Counted from the first letter of the stretch, positions 43,543 through 54,183 are shown. The stretch is 64,000 nt of DNA from Streptosporangium sp. NBC_01755 (GCF_035917995.1 NZ_CP109131.1:4526001-4590000), one strand, 5' to 3'. Notes: a model not told the origin generated them from the letters alone. A program made the numbers and translations.

Positions 43543-44586
43543 ATGAAGCCCGACCGTCCGATCTTCGTCCTGGGCTGTCCCCGCTCGGGGACGACGATGC
43601 TGCAGCTGATGTTGCACGCCCACCCGCGCGTCGCCATCCCGCCGGAGACCCGCTTCATGGTCTCCACCTACCAGCGGCGGCTCCAGTTCGGCGACCTCAA
43701 CGACGCGGAGCACCGGCGCGAGCTGGCCGAATGGGTGGTCGACCGGCGCCAGACGCGCTTCCACGAGCTGAACCTGGACCGCGACGAGGTGCTCGGGCAG
43801 ATCGTCGACGGGCCGCCGACGCTCGGCTCCGCGCTGGGCATCGTGCTGCGCGCCTACGCGGCCAGGCACGGCAAGCCGCGCTGGGGCGACAAACGGCCCT
43901 CGTACTTCCAGTACACCGACGTGCTGCTGCGACTCTTCCCCGACGCCCAGTTCGTGCACCTGGTCAGGGACGGCCGCGACTGCGTGGCGTCGCTGAAGGA
44001 GATGCCCTGGTACAACGGGAGCGTCTACAGCGCGGTCTCCGCCTGGGCCGAGGCGATCGACTTCGCCAGGCACGGCGCGCCGAGGCTTCCCGAGGGCAGC
44101 TACCACGAGCTGCGCTACGAGGACCTGACCGCCGAGCCCGAGGCTCACCTGCGCAGGCTGTGCGAGTTCCTCGGCGAGGACTTCCACCCGGCCATGTGCG
44201 ACCCGGCCGCGGTGGCGGGCATCGCCGTACCCGCCAGAAAGACCTGGCACGTGCGCACCCACGGTGAGGTGACCACCGCGCGGACCGGCTCCTGGCGCGA
44301 GCGGCTCGACCCCGGCGAGATCTCGCTCTGCGAGAGCGTGCTCGGCGACCGCCTGGAGACCTACGGGTACGAGCTCAGCGGGGCGCCGAGGATCGAGACC
44401 TCGCGGCTGGTCTCCTACGAGCGGACCGCGGCCAAGCGGAAGCTGGCCCGGGTCAAGCGGGTCACGTTCGACCGGCTGATGCGGCTCCGCGAGCCGAACC
44501 CGCTGGGGGCGCGGCTCACCTCCGCCCAGATCGTGCTGGCGGGGGTGCCGATGCCGCGCAACGAGCCCGTGGCGGTCAGCGGGTGA
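43543..44586 (+). CDS. Sulfotransferase (2), tandem paralogue
   Basis: A 347-residue paralogue of the previous gene, clearly a tandem duplication: shared GCPRSGTTMLQLMLHAHP, GPPTLGSALGI, RWGDKRPSYF and VHLVRDGRDCVASLKEMPWY. Divergent C-terminal residues suggest a different acceptor. Its stop lies in the first copy of a 53-bp repeat that also holds the end of the convergent glycosyltransferase gene, so the last residues (NEPVAVSG) have a recent origin. Confidence 0.92.
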   Translation: MKPDRPIFVLGCPRSGTTMLQLMLHAHPRVAIPPETRFMVSTYQRRLQFGDLNDAEHRRELAEWVVDRRQTRFHELNLDRDEVLGQIVDGPPTLGSALGIVLRAYAARHGKPRWGDKRPSYFQYTDVLLRLFPDAQFVHLVRDGRDCVASLKEMPWYNGSVYSAVSAWAEAIDFARHGAPRLPEGSYHELRYEDLTAEPEAHLRRLCEFLGEDFHPAMCDPAAVAGIAVPARKTWHVRTHGEVTTARTGSWRERLDPGEISLCESVLGDRLETYGYELSGAPRIETSRLVSYERTAAKRKLARVKRVTFDRLMRLREPNPLGARLTSAQIVLAGVPMPRNEPVAVSG

Positions 44587-44710
44587 CCTGCTCGAACAGG
44601 GGCGCGGTGACCCGGCGAGCCGCAGTGATCAGCGGGTGGCCCGCTCGAACGAGGGCGCGCTGACCTGGCAGCCCGTGGCGGTCAGCGGGTGACCTGCTCG
44701 AACAGGGCGT
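44564..44710. repeat. 53-bp tandem repeat at convergent gene ends
   Basis: TCAGCGGGTG(A/G)CC(T/C)GCTCGAAC recurs at 44576, 44629 and 44682, exactly 53 bases apart. The last copy is the 3' end of the GT4 gene; read on the minus strand each copy encodes a variant of FEQVTR and a stop. The first copy provides the stop of the second sulfotransferase. Confidence 0.9.
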
Positions 44711-45839
44711 CCCAGCGGTCCAGGACGCGATCGGGCCGGAACGCTCCGACGTGAGCGCGGGCGGCGGTTCCCAACCGCCGCCGCTCCTCGGCCGAGGCCA
44801 TCAGGTGGGCCAGCGCGGCGGCGAGCGCGGTCACGTCGGCCGGGGGCACCAGCACCCCGGTCTCCCCGTCCAGTACGAGCGATCTGAGCCCGCCCGACAC
44901 GTCGAACGCCACCGAGGGAACCCCGTAGGACGCCGCCTCGCCGACCACCAGCGGCAGCCCCTCGTGCTCGCTGGCCAGCGCCAGCACCGACCCGCCCAGA
45001 TACTCCTCCCCCATCAGGGGGGCGGGCACCGTGCCGCGGAAGACCACCCGGTCGCTCACCTCGCACGCCGCGGCGTGCGAGGTGAGCCGTTGCCGCTCGC
45101 CCCCCTCACCGATCAGGTGTAGTTCCCAGCCCTCACCCGCCTCGCGACGGGCCTCGGCGAGGCCCGCCCGGAGCTCGGGCTCGCCGGGGACCGAGCGGCC
45201 ACAGGCCTGGGCGAAGGCCGAGATCAGCCGGTCGAACCGCTTCACGCCCTCCAGCCTGCCGATCCCGAGCACCCGGCGGGCGGTCAGCTCCGAGGTCCCC
45301 GACGGCCAGGCGGGCAGCGGGTTCGGGATGGACCAGGTGTTGGGCAGCAGCGCGTGCTCGGAGAAGAGCCACGCGTCCCGCTCACTGAGGAAGACCGCCT
45401 TCTCCAGGGTGCCGTAGTGATCGCGGACCGAGTCGAGATGCCAGGATCCGCGCGCGTGCTCGTACGACCCGTGGTACTGCCCGATCGGCAGCAGCCGCTC
45501 GGGCAGCAGTGCCCTGATCCGGGCGACCACGCTGGGCGAGGAGAGCACGGCGAACCCCGGCCCCACCTGTCGCAGCAGCCTGTCGAGCGCCCGGTGCTCT
45601 CGGCGCCGGCCCAGCACCGACAGCGTGCTCACCGGAGCGCGGTGGATCACGTGGCTGGTGTAGCGCGGCTGTTCCACATAACGGAACGGATTCCTGGCGC
45701 GGTGCAGCCCGATCACGTGCACCTCGCGACCCCGTTCGGCCAGCCCCTGCGCCACGGTGTGGGTGACCCGCTGGACGCCGCCCAGGGTGTCGGCGTCCAC
45801 GCAGGCGAACACGACCGCCCCCGCGCGTCCGCCGCTCAT
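44682..45839 (-). CDS. GT4 family glycosyltransferase (2)
   Basis: A 385-residue paralogue of the GT4 at 31876: AVVFACVDADTLGGVQRVTH, GIGRLEGVKRFDRLISAF, LIGEGGERQRL, VFRGTVPAP and SEHEGLPLVVGEAASYG (E-x7-E). The ATG at 45839 overlaps the stop of the upstream TagF-like gene by ATGA, the same gene order as the 31876/33000 pair, so the two operons arose from a common arrangement. The frame stays open much further upstream, but that part is antisense to nothing real and is a shadow of the next gene. Confidence 0.92.
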   Translation of the reverse strand: MSGGRAGAVVFACVDADTLGGVQRVTHTVAQGLAERGREVHVIGLHRARNPFRYVEQPRYTSHVIHRAPVSTLSVLGRRREHRALDRLLRQVGPGFAVLSSPSVVARIRALLPERLLPIGQYHGSYEHARGSWHLDSVRDHYGTLEKAVFLSERDAWLFSEHALLPNTWSIPNPLPAWPSGTSELTARRVLGIGRLEGVKRFDRLISAFAQACGRSVPGEPELRAGLAEARREAGEGWELHLIGEGGERQRLTSHAAACEVSDRVVFRGTVPAPLMGEEYLGGSVLALASEHEGLPLVVGEAASYGVPSVAFDVSGGLRSLVLDGETGVLVPPADVTALAAALAHLMASAEERRRLGTAARAHVGAFRPDRVLDRWDALFEQVTR

Positions 45840-48676
45840 CCCGACCACCTGGGCGGGTGGATCGGCCGCCGCACCCCCGGCAGGTGTCCCAGCCCGGCCG
45901 GGGTACGTCGCTCCCGCCCGGCGGGCACCCGGGGAACCTGTGCGGGCACCCGGACCGAGGGAGGGTCGAAGAAGGCGTCCACCACCCTCGCCGAGGCGTG
46001 GCCCTTCTCGTCGGCGCACCACATCCTGCGGAACGCGATGTACCTGGCGGCGAAGGACACGGTCATGCCGTCGAGGTCGCGCAGCGCCTCGATCAGCTCC
46101 TCGGTGGTGGTCAGGCAGGGGCCGGGGGCGATCGCGGGCAGGTCGTGGTAGACCCCGCGTTCCACCCTGCGGTACTCGTCCCAGTCGTCGATCAGGAACA
46201 GCATCGGCCGCCCGGTGATCGCGTAGTCGCACATCAGCGACGAGTAGTCGGTCAGCAGCGCGTCCGAGAGCAGCATCAGGTCGTTGACCTCGGGGTAGGA
46301 CCCGGCCTCGCGGACGAAGTGGCGCAGGTGCTCGGGCACCTCGAACCGCTCGACCGGGTGGGTGCGCAGGACCACCGTCCAGTCGCCGGCCAGGGCGTCG
46401 GCCATCGCGGCGAGGTCGGCCCTGACCGACTCGCCGGACCCCTTGGCCCGGTCGCGGTAGGTGGGGGCGTACAGCAGCACCCTGGACCAGTGCGGGATCT
46501 CCAGCCGCTTCCGCGCCCGCCTGGCCGCCTCCCGGTCGCCGTGCACGAGCACGTCGCAGCGGGGCGAGCCGTGGCGCAGCAGTCGCCCACGGTAGCCGTT
46601 GGAGGGCACGAACACCCGCTCGAACTCGGCACTGGGTGAGATCAGCGCGTCCCAGCGATCCACCGCGGCCCGCCAGGTCGCCCTCGGCCCGTCGAAGTCG
46701 GCGCGCAGGTCGGGCGCGTCGAAGCCGACCGACTTGATGCCCTGGCCGTGCCAGGTCTGCAGGTAGCGCGTGCGCGGTGGCTTGGGATAGGGCAGCGGCA
46801 TGCCGTGGCTGTCGATCCAGTAGCCCGCCCTGGCCATGGTCCAGATATGGCGCCAGCTCATCCGCCGTACCAGCCTGGCGTCGGCGGGGAAGTCTTTCTC
46901 CGACCCCGCGACCGACCACACCATCTCCAGCGACGCGCCCCGCCGCCTGAGCTCCTCGTAGATGTAACGCGGGTTCCCGGTGTACCCGGCGCCGACGTCG
47001 GACTCGAACAGGGCCAGGTCCCCGCGGGGCGGCAGCACGGAGATCAGCCCCTTGTAGACGCGGAGCTTCGTGCTGGGGCCGCTCACCTTCCGCCGCAGCC
47101 GGGCGCCGATCCGCCGCAGCCGGGGTAGCTGCCGCAGCAGTCCGCCGCGGCGCCAGCGCACCCGCAGGAACGCGGCGGTCCCCTCCGGCATGACGGTGAC
47201 CTCGTGCCACGGGACGGCGACCGTGAACGGCGCGGTGGACGCGTCGACGAGCAGCCGGTCGGAGGTGACCCTCCCGTCGGGGTTGACGATCTCGACCGCC
47301 GGGTCGTGGTGGCCGTCGAAGCCCAGCCGGCCCAGGTGGCCCGCGCGACCGGGGTGGAGCGCGGCGAGGTCGACCGCCGCCTCGCTCAGGTGGCTCCCGT
47401 CGTCCTGTCCGCGGGGCGCCAGCGGAACCCGGTGGTTTCCGAACCGAAGGAACGCGGTCCAGCCAGGGGTGGCGGCGAGCACTCCGAACGGGTCGTACGT
47501 CCTGATCACCAGTCTGAGCACCGTGCCCTCGCCGGTGAAGGCCGCCTCGTGGCGGAGCCGGGAGGCGGAGAAGGGCAGTTCGGCCATCCGGAGCGAGGTG
47601 ATCTCCCGCATCTCGTCGGGGACCGTGCCCCAGTAGGTGCGCCCCCCTTCCCGCAGGGCGACGCGCGGCGGGGCCTTCGGCCCGTTCAGCGAGCGGGCGG
47701 CCACCACGAGCTCGTCGGGCCTGTCGTCGAGGATGAAGCTGCAGCAGACCCGGATGAGCGGATCGATCGTCTCGAACACCGCCGGGTCGAGTTCGGACAG
47801 GTAGGGACGGATCACCGAGATGAACTCCTCGACCCACGCGGGGTCGCGCGCGGGTAGCGGGTTGAGGTAGACCCGCAGGTCCTGGCGGACGAACCGGCGC
47901 TGCCGCTCGTTGATGAGGTCACCGAGGCCGTTGTCACGCAGGATGTCGTCGCTCAGCCGGGCCGCCCTGATCCTGGAGCGGACGTTGGACATGTCGGTCA
48001 GGCTCAGCGAGATCGACAGCCGCGCGTCGCTCTCCTCCGAGGCCCGGTGCCAGAGGTAGACCACCCAGGGAACCACGGCGAACCGACGCGCCGCGCAGTA
48101 CAGGGCGGTGCTGAAGACGTGGTCCTCGTAGTGCATGTCCTCGGGGAACGGCACCCGCCGGAGCAACTCGGCCCGGTAGAGCTTGTTGGTGCTGAAGGAG
48201 TCGAGGAACATCTCCGGTTCCTCGACGATGCCCTCGACGGTCCTGCGCCTGGCGAACAGGGCGGGGTAGTAGCGCGAGGTCTTCCCGCTCCTCTCGTACA
48301 GCCGGGAGATCTGCCCGGTGACGAAGTCGGCGCCGGTCCGCTCGATCTCCAGCAGCATGCTCTTGCAGGCGTGCCGGGTCAGCTCGTCGTCACTGTCCAG
48401 GAACATCACGTACGGCGCCCGCGCGGCCGCCACGCCCCTGTTGCGCGGGGTCCCGCACCCTCCGCTGTTGACCTTCCCGCGCAGGTAGCGGACCCGCGCG
48501 TCCTTCCGCTGCAGTTCCCGGACGACCTGCTCCGTCTCGTCGGTGCTCGCGTCGTCGGCGATGATCACCTCGATGTTGCGCAGCGACTGCCGGAGCACGG
48601 ACCGCACGGCCCTGGGCAGCCGCGCGGCATCGTTGTAGGTAATCACCACAACACTGCACTCCGGGACATTGATCAC
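45836..48676 (-). CDS. GT2 glycosyltransferase fused to TagF-like glycerophosphotransferase (3)
   Basis: A 946-residue paralogue of the protein at 33000. GT2: CSVVVITYNDAARLPRAVRS, FLDSDDELTRHACKSM. C-terminal transferase: YLQTWHGQGIKSVGFD, VLLYAPTYRDRAKGS, VVLRTHPVERF and LLTDYSSLMCDYA. GTG 48676 lines up with the start of the paralogue; the frame stays open to 48787 with no conserved residues. The ribosome site is weak. An unmatched Pro/Arg-rich tail (VPAQVPRVPAGRERRTP) follows the transferase domain. Upstream lies an AT-rich promoter-like stretch at about 48690-48750. Confidence 0.88.
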   Translation of the reverse strand: MINVPECSVVVITYNDAARLPRAVRSVLRQSLRNIEVIIADDASTDETEQVVRELQRKDARVRYLRGKVNSGGCGTPRNRGVAAARAPYVMFLDSDDELTRHACKSMLLEIERTGADFVTGQISRLYERSGKTSRYYPALFARRRTVEGIVEEPEMFLDSFSTNKLYRAELLRRVPFPEDMHYEDHVFSTALYCAARRFAVVPWVVYLWHRASEESDARLSISLSLTDMSNVRSRIRAARLSDDILRDNGLGDLINERQRRFVRQDLRVYLNPLPARDPAWVEEFISVIRPYLSELDPAVFETIDPLIRVCCSFILDDRPDELVVAARSLNGPKAPPRVALREGGRTYWGTVPDEMREITSLRMAELPFSASRLRHEAAFTGEGTVLRLVIRTYDPFGVLAATPGWTAFLRFGNHRVPLAPRGQDDGSHLSEAAVDLAALHPGRAGHLGRLGFDGHHDPAVEIVNPDGRVTSDRLLVDASTAPFTVAVPWHEVTVMPEGTAAFLRVRWRRGGLLRQLPRLRRIGARLRRKVSGPSTKLRVYKGLISVLPPRGDLALFESDVGAGYTGNPRYIYEELRRRGASLEMVWSVAGSEKDFPADARLVRRMSWRHIWTMARAGYWIDSHGMPLPYPKPPRTRYLQTWHGQGIKSVGFDAPDLRADFDGPRATWRAAVDRWDALISPSAEFERVFVPSNGYRGRLLRHGSPRCDVLVHGDREAARRARKRLEIPHWSRVLLYAPTYRDRAKGSGESVRADLAAMADALAGDWTVVLRTHPVERFEVPEHLRHFVREAGSYPEVNDLMLLSDALLTDYSSLMCDYAITGRPMLFLIDDWDEYRRVERGVYHDLPAIAPGPCLTTTEELIEALRDLDGMTVSFAARYIAFRRMWCADEKGHASARVVDAFFDPPSVRVPAQVPRVPAGRERRTPAGLGHLPGVRRPIHPPRWSG

Positions 48677-49047
48677 ATCCCGAGGTATCCCCGCGAAAAA
48701 ATAACTGGTTGTCCTACTTGTCCACTGATAACACTCTTTTTGATGTTCTGTGGGGTGGCCACTCCCGCTTAGTGCTCGGTTCCTCAAAGGAGGGCACGAC
48801 GCGCGGCCGAAAACCTGAGGCTGTCAGGGCAGCCTCCCCGGCCTCCTGGGCCGGTATGGATCTGTGCTTCCGATGAGGAACATCGCATTAGACGGCCTCA
48901 CGCGGATCCTCAGGAGTTCGGGGTATGCGCCGGACGCAAGCGGGTCGATGCTCAGCGGCACAGTGCTAGGGGGCCGGATTGCTAGGGGGCCGGATCGCCG
49001 GCCGCTTCGCGTGGTCCGACTGGAGTGGCGTCCACCGCTCCGCCCTT
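48677..49047. other. Gap with promoter-like AT-rich stretch and hairpins
   Basis: 371 bases with no supported gene. The left 80 bases are AT-rich and should hold the promoter of the leftward TagF-like gene. At 48963-48992 a 16-base GCTAGGGGGCCGGATY unit is repeated, followed by a GGCCGGATCGCCGGCC palindrome-like hairpin, likely the terminator of the nitrate reductase gene. Confidence 0.5.
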
Positions 49048-52000
49048 TCAGTAGATGTCGCGGACGTAGCGTTTGTCGGTGGACAGGCGTTTGACGTAGG
49101 TGTCGGCGGCTTGTTCGGTGAGGTCGCCATGGGTGGTGATGATGTCGCGGAGTGCTTTGTCGACGTCTTTGGCCATGCGGGAGGCGTCGCCGCAGACGTA
49201 GAGGTGAGCGCCGTTCTCCAGCCAGGTCCAGAGGCGGTGGCCGTGTTCGTGCATGCGGTCCTGGACGTAGATCTTGTTGCGCTGGTCTCGGGAGAAGGCG
49301 GTGTCGAGGCGGTCGAGGGTGCCGTCGTCGCGGAGTTCGGTGAGGCCGTCGCGGTAGTAGAAGTCGGTGGCCTGGTGCTGTTCTCCGAAGAACAGCCAGT
49401 TGGGGGCGGGGTGTCCTTGGGCGCGGCGGTCGTGGAGGAAGCCGATGAAGGGGGCGACGCCGGTTCCGGGGCCAATCATGACCATGGGGGTGGCGGGGTC
49501 GGCGGGTGGCCGGAAGTGCGGGGAGGGCTGGACATGGATGGGGATGGGGGTTCCGGGTTCGGCGTCGGCGAGGAACGCGGAGCAGGCGCCCTTGCGGGCC
49601 TGACCGAGGGTGCTTTCGTAGCGGACGACGGAGACGGTCAGGGACACCTTGTCGGGGTCGGTGCGAGGGCTTGAGGAGATGGAGTAGAGGCGGTTCTGGA
49701 GCCGTTTGAGGGTCGTGGCCCATTCTTGGGCGGTGGCCTTGACGGGGTGTTCGGCGAGGACGTCGGCGGCCTGGCGTCCCCAGGACCATTGGGCGAGCTC
49801 GCCCTTGTTGTCGGGGCGGAGCAGTTTGCGCAGGTGCCTGTCGCCGGTGCGGTCGGCGAGGAATCCGAGCAGGCCTGGGGTGATCTTCGTGATGTCGAGG
49901 TGCAGGTGCAGTGCCTCGCCGAAGGGGACGGTGCCGGGGCCGTCGAGGTCGACGGGGGTCTGGCCGTCGATGCCGGTGAGCGTCAGCCATTCGGCGACGA
50001 GGCCCAGGTCGTTGGCGGGCCGGACGCTGAGCGCGTCTCCGGCTTGGTACGCGAGCGGACTCCCGGTGAGGTCGAAGGTGAACCGGCGGACCTCCTTTCC
50101 GGCGCCGGGAAGGCTGAGTAGTTGATTCCCGACGAGCGGAGCGGTCACCGCCACGGGGCCGGTCCGGGGCGGGGGTGACGACTCGGTCCGGGGCGGGGGT
50201 GACGACTCGGTCCGGGCCGGGGACGGCTCGGTTTGGGGCGTGACGGTCGCGGATGCCGTCGTGGGAGCCTCGGGAAGGCCGCCGGTCAGCGAGGCGAGGA
50301 CCAGGTCGAGCCAGGCGGTGGCCGCACTCTCGAAGTCGGGTTCGCAGTCGGTGCGGGGGGACAGCCGGGTGGCGCCGAGTTCTTCAAGGCGCTGGTCGAG
50401 ACGGCGGCCGTGGCCGCAGAAGTCGCTGTAGGAGGAGTCACCGAAGGCCAGGACGGAGTAGCAGAGGTGATCAAGGCGCGTGTCGGTCGCGGCGAGAGCA
50501 TCCCAGAAGCCGCTTCCGTTGTCGGGTGCGTCGCCGTCGCCGAAGGTGCTGGTGATCAGGAGGGTGTCGGAGGGGGGCAACGCGGTGGGGTCGACGTCGT
50601 CCATGCCGAGAAGGGTGACCTTGTGCCCGGCGGCGGTGAGGCGCTGCGCCGCGGTGGCGGCGAACTCCTCGGCGTTGCCCGTCTGCGACGCCCACAGCAC
50701 GGTGATCATGCGGCCCTGCACGGGTGAGCTGTGGCCGGGGCGTTCGGCCGGTTCGATGGCCGGGTGAGAGGCGGCGCGGGAGAACCGCCCGGCCAGGAGC
50801 CCGTCCACCCACAACGCGTGCTCGCGGCGGAGCGGTGCGGTGGGGGGCAGGACCGGCACCCCTGCCGGGTCCGCCCCGATTCCGTTGAGGAATCCGGCCA
50901 GGTAGTGGCGTTCGTGTTCGTCGAAGACGGGCGGCCGGAGGTCGGTGATGCCGAGGACGTCCGCGAGCACCGGGTGATCCGCGCCGAAGGCCGCCGGAGC
51001 CGACGGCTGGGCGGGCACGACCTCGGTGGTCTCGCCTTCGGTGGTCTCGCCTTCGGGCCCGGTGACCACGACGGGGATGGCCGACTTGGCCAGGGACACG
51101 GCGCAGACCTTGAACTCCGGCTGGAAGGACAGGGGGTCGACGGCGTCGTTGGTCACGGCGTTGACGCTGAGGTACTCGCCGAACAGGTCGTTCCAGTGGA
51201 AGGGGGCGAAGCAGCAGCCGGGCCGGACCCGGTCGGTGACGACGGCGGGCAGGACCGCCTTGCCGCGGCGGGAGGCGATCTCGACCGGGTCTCCGTCGGT
51301 GAGTCCGAGGTTCCGGGCGTCGTCGGGGTGGATCTCGACGAACGGGCCGGGGTTGAGCTTGTTGAGCTTGTCGACTTTTCCGGTCTTGGTGAGAGTGTGC
51401 CACTGGTGCTGGAGCCGGCCGGTGTTGAGCGCGAACGGGTAGTCGTCGTCCGGCATCTCCCGGGCGGGCAGATGGGGCCGGGCGAAGAACACCGCCCGGC
51501 CTGAGGCGGTGGGGAAGACCGGCCGCCCGTCCTCGCCGAGGTAGCGGATCGGGTTGCGGTCGGGGCCGCCGGGCTCGGCGGGCCACTGGACGGGCGTCTC
51601 GCGCAACCGTTCATAGCTGACGCCGCTGAGGTCGTAGCCGGTCTTCGGGTTGCGGGCGCGTTTGATCTCTTCGAAGATCTCTTCGGCGCCGGTGTAGGCG
51701 AACGCGTCGGTGTAGCCCATGGCCTGGGCGATCCTGGCGATGATCAGCCAGTCGGCGGTCGCCTCACCGGGCGGGTCGGCGGCGGGTTGGGCGAGGGTGA
51801 GGTTGCGTTCGCTGTTGATGAGAACGCCCTCGGTCTCGGTCCACAGGGCGCCCGGCAGGACGATGTCGGCGTAGCCGTTGGTCTCGGTGTCGGTGAAGAC
51901 GTCCTGGGCGACGACGACCTCGGCGGCCTCCAGCCCCGCGATCACGGTCTTGCGGTTGGCGACCGAGGCGACGGGGTTGGTGCAGATGATCCAGCAGGCC

Positions 52001-53226
52001 TTGACGCGGCCCTCGGCCATCTGCTCGAACATCTCGATCGTGCCCTTGCCGACGCCGTCCTCCCGGAGGGCGCCGACCGGCAGGTCCCAGAGGTCCTCGA
52101 TGAAGGCGCGGTCCTCGGGGACCAGCACGGACCGCTGGCCGGGGAGCCCGGGGCCCATGTAGCCCATCTCGCGGCCGCCCATCGCGTTGGGCTGTCCGGT
52201 GAGCGAGAACGGGCCGCTGCCGGGGCGGCAGATCGCGCCCGTCGCCAGGTGCAGGTTGACCAGGGCGTTGGTGTTCCAGGTGCCGTGCGTGGACTGGTTG
52301 AGCCCCATCGTCCAGCACGACATCCACTCCCCGGCCTCGCCGATCCACTGCGCGGCGGTGCGGATGTCCGCCTCCGGGATGCCGGTGAGCTCGGCCACCG
52401 CGGCGGGCGGATAGTCGGCGAGGAACTCCGGCATCGCCTCCCAGCCCTCGGTGTGGTCGGCGATGAAGCCGGGATCGGTGTGCCCGTTCTCGACCAGCAG
52501 CTGCAGCAGCCCGTTCAGCAGGGCGAGGTCGGCGCCCGGCTTGATCTGGAGGAACAGGTCCGCCTTATCCGCGGTGGCGCTGCGGCGCGGGTCGACGACG
52601 ATCAGTTTCGCGCCGGCCTTGACGCGCTCCATCATGCGCAGGAACAGGATCGGGTGGCAGTCGGCCATGTTCGATCCGATGACGAAGAAGACATCGGCCT
52701 TCTCGAAGTCCTGGTAGGAGCCGGGAGGTCCGTCGGCTCCGAGGGACAGCTTGTAGCCGGTTCCGGCGCTGGCCATGCACAACCGCGAATTCGACTCGAT
52801 CTGGTTGGTGCCGATGAAGCCCTTGGCCAGCTTGTTCGCCAGGTACTGGGCCTCCAGGCTCATCTGACCCGACACGTACAGGGCGAAGGAGTCCGGGCCG
52901 TGCTCGTCGATGACGGCGCGAAACCGGCGGGCGGTCTCGGCGATCGCCGTTTCCAGGTCCGTGGGGATCGGCTCGGCTCCCCGCTCCGGCCGGATCAGGG
53001 CCGTCGTGAGCCGTCCCGGCGCCGCCAGCATCTCCGCGGTGGTCACGCCCTTGGTGCACAGCTTCCCGAAGTTCGCCGGGTGGTCCTTGTCGCCCGAGGC
53101 CTTACGGACGGAACGCCGCCCGTCCGGTCCGACCGCAACGTCCAACACGATGCCGCAACCGACCCCGCAGTAGGAACAGACGGTGCGAACCCGCGACTTG
53201 CTCGGCTGCGCGCTTCCTGCGGCCAT
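49048..53226 (-). CDS. Assimilatory nitrate reductase fused to diflavin reductase
   Basis: A 1392-residue single-chain enzyme. Residues 1-60 bind a 4Fe-4S cluster (VCSYCGVGC, then KLCTKG). The molybdopterin domain follows (to about 720), with [14 protein letters not shown], a Cys at the Mo site region, and [21 protein letters not shown] flavodoxin domain starts near 839 ([20 protein letters not shown]), then a CysJ-type FAD/NADPH reductase ([10 protein letters not shown] near 1180, [14 protein letters not shown] near 1249, [13 protein letters not shown]). It would take electrons from NADPH straight to nitrate without a separate subunit. ATG 53226 has GGAGGGG upstream. A 24-bp repeat in the linker gives two ESSPPPRT copies. 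No nitrite reductase or transporter is nearby. Confidence 0.92.
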   Translation of the reverse strand: MAAGSAQPSKSRVRTVCSYCGVGCGIVLDVAVGPDGRRSVRKASGDKDHPANFGKLCTKGVTTAEMLAAPGRLTTALIRPERGAEPIPTDLETAIAETARRFRAVIDEHGPDSFALYVSGQMSLEAQYLANKLAKGFIGTNQIESNSRLCMASAGTGYKLSLGADGPPGSYQDFEKADVFFVIGSNMADCHPILFLRMMERVKAGAKLIVVDPRRSATADKADLFLQIKPGADLALLNGLLQLLVENGHTDPGFIADHTEGWEAMPEFLADYPPAAVAELTGIPEADIRTAAQWIGEAGEWMSCWTMGLNQSTHGTWNTNALVNLHLATGAICRPGSGPFSLTGQPNAMGGREMGYMGPGLPGQRSVLVPEDRAFIEDLWDLPVGALREDGVGKGTIEMFEQMAEGRVKACWIICTNPVASVANRKTVIAGLEAAEVVVAQDVFTDTETNGYADIVLPGALWTETEGVLINSERNLTLAQPAADPPGEATADWLIIARIAQAMGYTDAFAYTGAEEIFEEIKRARNPKTGYDLSGVSYERLRETPVQWPAEPGGPDRNPIRYLGEDGRPVFPTASGRAVFFARPHLPAREMPDDDYPFALNTGRLQHQWHTLTKTGKVDKLNKLNPGPFVEIHPDDARNLGLTDGDPVEIASRRGKAVLPAVVTDRVRPGCCFAPFHWNDLFGEYLSVNAVTNDAVDPLSFQPEFKVCAVSLAKSAIPVVVTGPEGETTEGETTEVVPAQPSAPAAFGADHPVLADVLGITDLRPPVFDEHERHYLAGFLNGIGADPAGVPVLPPTAPLRREHALWVDGLLAGRFSRAASHPAIEPAERPGHSSPVQGRMITVLWASQTGNAEEFAATAAQRLTAAGHKVTLLGMDDVDPTALPPSDTLLITSTFGDGDAPDNGSGFWDALAATDTRLDHLCYSVLAFGDSSYSDFCGHGRRLDQRLEELGATRLSPRTDCEPDFESAATAWLDLVLASLTGGLPEAPTTASATVTPQTEPSPARTESSPPPRTESSPPPRTGPVAVTAPLVGNQLLSLPGAGKEVRRFTFDLTGSPLAYQAGDALSVRPANDLGLVAEWLTLTGIDGQTPVDLDGPGTVPFGEALHLHLDITKITPGLLGFLADRTGDRHLRKLLRPDNKGELAQWSWGRQAADVLAEHPVKATAQEWATTLKRLQNRLYSISSSPRTDPDKVSLTVSVVRYESTLGQARKGACSAFLADAEPGTPIPIHVQPSPHFRPPADPATPMVMIGPGTGVAPFIGFLHDRRAQGHPAPNWLFFGEQHQATDFYYRDGLTELRDDGTLDRLDTAFSRDQRNKIYVQDRMHEHGHRLWTWLENGAHLYVCGDASRMAKDVDKALRDIITTHGDLTEQAADTYVKRLSTDKRYVRDIY
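50162..50209. repeat. 24-bp tandem repeat in an interdomain linker
   Basis: GTCCGGGGCGGGGGTGACGA plus four bases occurs exactly twice in frame, giving two ESSPPPRT units in the flexible linker between the flavodoxin and FAD domains. Confidence 0.9.
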
Positions 53227-53409
53227 GGACGCCCCTCCCCGACAGAGATCAGCGTCGACCATAGGAAACATCCGTAACACGAAGGTGACATGGAGTGGCT
53301 TCCGATGTTTCGCTTCCCGCACCGCACGATCGAAACCCTTGTTTCCGTGGATTGTCGTGGGTGGTCTTTATGGTCGGTGGCGGTGGGACAACGATCAGTG
53401 GAGGCTTCG

Positions 53410-53967
53410 GTGCGAAAGATCTTCTCGTTCATCATGACGACCCTCGACGGGTATTTCGAGGGGCGGAACCATGACCTCGGCTGGCACAACGTCGATGAGG
53501 AGTTCGGCGAGTTCGCGGCGCGCCAGCTCGACGAGAGCGGCACGCTCGTGTTCGGGCGGGTCACCTACCGGCTGATGGCGGGCTTCTGGCCGACGCCCGA
53601 GGGGGAGAAGGCCGATCCGGCGGTCGCGGCGAGGATGAACGGCACGGACAAGATCGTCGTCTCACGAACGCAGGACAGGGCCGAGTGGGCCGGCACCCGG
53701 CTGATCAAACAGGATCTCGTCGAGGAGTTCACCAGGCTCAAGCGGGAACCCGGCAAGGACATCGCCATCCTGGGCAGTTCCGACCTGACCGTGAGTCTTC
53801 TCCGGTTGGGGCTCGTCGACGAGCTGCGGATCATGGTGAATCCGGTCGTCCTCGGCGAGGGCACCCCGCTCTTCGGGACCGTGATGGGCAGGATCGACCT
53901 GAAACTACTGAAAACCAGAACTTTCAACTCCGGCAACGTCCTACACCACTACCGGCCCGCTGTCTGA
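53410..53967 (+). CDS. Dihydrofolate reductase / RibD C-terminal family protein
   Basis: A 185-residue protein of the RibD_C/DHFR-like group: FSFIMTTLDGYFEGRNHDLG at the start, LVFGRVTYRLMAGFW, DKIVVSRT, ILGSSDLTVSLL and LVDELRIMVNPVVLGEGTPLF. It has the NADPH-binding fold but the substrate is unknown. GTG 53410 follows GGAGG by five bases; earlier in-frame starts are unsupported. A near-identical, internally deleted copy lies at 55400, on the far side of a toxin-antitoxin pair. Confidence 0.9.
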   Translation: MRKIFSFIMTTLDGYFEGRNHDLGWHNVDEEFGEFAARQLDESGTLVFGRVTYRLMAGFWPTPEGEKADPAVAARMNGTDKIVVSRTQDRAEWAGTRLIKQDLVEEFTRLKREPGKDIAILGSSDLTVSLLRLGLVDELRIMVNPVVLGEGTPLFGTVMGRIDLKLLKTRTFNSGNVLHHYRPAV

Positions 53968-54183
53968 CGCGCTGCCCCGAACGTTCACCGGGTCCGCAGA
54001 GGGGGCCGGGATCCTCCTCTTCCCTTGCTGCGCTTTCGTCACGCACGATGTCACGCGGAAGGCGGAGGCGGGCGTGGAAATGGAACTACCTGACACTTTT
54101 TTGCGTTCTGCGAAGTGGTCGGCGGCGAGACGCGGTCTCTTTGTGCTGCCGAGGGCCCGTGTTCCGGCGCGGTCGTGGTCAGG

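Noticed and set aside
45840-47837. Upstream extension of the GT4 frame to about 1050 codons
   Set aside because: The extension is the alternative frame of the TagF-like gene; the GT4 start at 45839 overlaps that gene's stop by ATGA.
48824-49990. 388-codon minus-strand frame
   Set aside because: His/Pro/Arg-rich shadow of the 3' end of the nitrate reductase gene.
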